The position numbers and the translations under genes are program-made. DNA of 64,000 nt, taken from Bedellia somnulentella (taxonomy: Eukaryota; Arthropoda; Insecta; Lepidoptera; Bedelliidae). Below, piece after piece: positions 63,122 to 64,000 of this stretch (within the stretch, counting starts at the first letter, position 1; each line of letters opens with the position of its first letter). The notes beneath the pieces are model-generated. The model was not told where the DNA came from and did not search any database. It saw only the letters and a program-made list of their open reading frames with translations. The stretch lies in the NCBI GenBank assembly GCA_963576735.1, contig OY755177.1:11532001-11596000 (forward strand), read 5' to 3'.

Positions 63122-63239
63122 TTATGTGGAGCACTAATATGGTGTATATTTAGTATTCTATATATATATTTATTGATCTCCTTAACAAAATAATTATTTT
63201 CACACGTGTAAAGAGTCGTTTCTAAAGTTACAGTATCTC

Positions 63240-63290
63240 ACTCCTCACTTGACATACTTGCTCTTACATGCGTCATGCTACGGGGGCTGG
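63240..63290. mobile_element. Fragment of the 144-bp MITE family
   Basis: TCACTCCTCACTTGACATAC, GCGTCATGCTACGGGGGCTG, matching the right half of 10680-10823. Confidence 0.6.
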
Positions 63291-63410
63291 TGTTTAGAAT
63301 ATATACTTTTGCTTGAACTGTCTCATGACTATGTATTATATGGTCATGCTGGTTTTCTCACGCTGTTTTCATTCACTATCCTTCCTAGTGAAGGCACATG
63401 TGAGGCACAT
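63285..63410 (-). mobile_element. Degenerate family-1 SINE
   Basis: TTGAACTGTCTCATGACTA, CTGGTTTTCTCACGCTGTTT TCA. Very worn. Confidence 0.35.
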
Positions 63411-63428
63411 TAATAAATTAAGTAGTGC

Positions 63429-63668
63429 CGTGTAGTGCCGGCTTAGAATGTCGCTACCCCTTTCTACCCACGGGTGTCGTAAGAGGCGACTAAGGGTATT
63501 GGGGCTTTTTATTGGATTTTTGGGCGATGCGGTTGGAGACCCATCACCAAAAACCTTTATTTTTACCATCTTTTCCCCACTCAACTTCCAAAAGTGGCTG
63601 AGGAATTTATAATTCCTTAGCTCGGGTACCCCTTCTAGGGAAATATAGCCGTGAGCATATGTATATAT
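63429..63668 (+). mobile_element. Family-2 SINE, full length
   Basis: CGTGTAGTGCCGGCTTAGAA, GTGTCGTAAGAGGCGACTAA, GATGCGGTTGGAGACCCATC, AGCCGTGAGCATATGTATAT. Same GGGTGTCGTAAGAGG variant as the copy at 10174. Confidence 0.85.
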
Positions 63669-64000
63669 ATTAATAAATTAACTACAAATACGATTTGAGA
63701 ATATACGGAAATATCAGGATTTAGGAACACAGGGCTCTACCTATTGAGCTAATTATGTAATTTTTATTATTCAGATAATATTGTTGCAATATCAAATAAT
63801 TATAACTTAACGTAATTAATTAAATATTAATATTAGAATGACGTGGTTTACATTGGAGCCCGACAACGCATGTACCGTGACGTCGGCACGGAAACCTAGC
63901 AAGTGGGATCGATATTAGGTTACATAGAAATATTGGAGACCTGCTATAACTTGTCTACTTTATCTTCTATGTTTGAGGATTTATTATAAATGTGTGTATA
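63669..64000. other. No feature recognised
   Basis: AT-rich window end; no ORF. Confidence 0.5.

Overview
This is eukaryotic, AT-rich, intron-containing insect DNA. The load of tRNA-derived SINEs, RTE, Jockey and R4/Dong LINEs, mariner and pogo elements, and the (TAA)n-targeted Dong-type element, point to a moth or butterfly (inference; no species assigned).

One host gene is clear: an unconventional myosin VI (Myo6; jaguar/jar in flies) on the minus strand. Its 23 coding exons run from the ATG at 49208 to the TAG at 17300. I joined every exon by GT-AG sites with matching phase, giving 3690 nt and 1229 residues: motor, reverse-gear insert and IQ motif, charged helical tail, and cargo-binding domain with RRL and WWY motifs. 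The ATG lies 5 nt inside its exon, so a non-coding 5' exon must lie further right; the best candidate ends at 55662. Two exons (8 and 13) have tandem partial copies beside them that look like decayed pseudo-exons.

Layout. 1-3560: CR1/Jockey-type LINE (plus) whose endonuclease is interrupted by a 494-bp MITE. 4313-8040: decayed Jockey LINE (minus) carrying SINE pieces and an internal inverted duplication. 8150-13500: RTE fragments, SINEs, a MITE inside a SINE, and a 1.74-kb foldback element with an RTE fragment in its loop. 13799-16995: mariner with an RTE fragment inside. 17300-49208: Myo6, its introns filled with SINEs, a 145-bp tandem repeat, a 1-kb inverted repeat, RTE fragments and, in intron 12, an apparently intact 3.9-kb R4/Dong-clade LINE with an uninterrupted 1200-codon ORF. 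49.2-64 kb: candidate Myo6 5' exon, pogo-like element, mariner with both TIRs, a hairpin element with a tRNA 3'-half core (second copy near 38 kb), a tRNA-like repeat, and two unrecognised divergent ORFs.

Apart from Myo6, nearly everything I can interpret is mobile DNA. The most unusual items are the intact Dong-type element in sense orientation inside Myo6, the hairpin/tRNA-half element, the large foldback element, the duplicated myosin exons, and a SINE family sharing its 3' tail with the resident RTE LINE.
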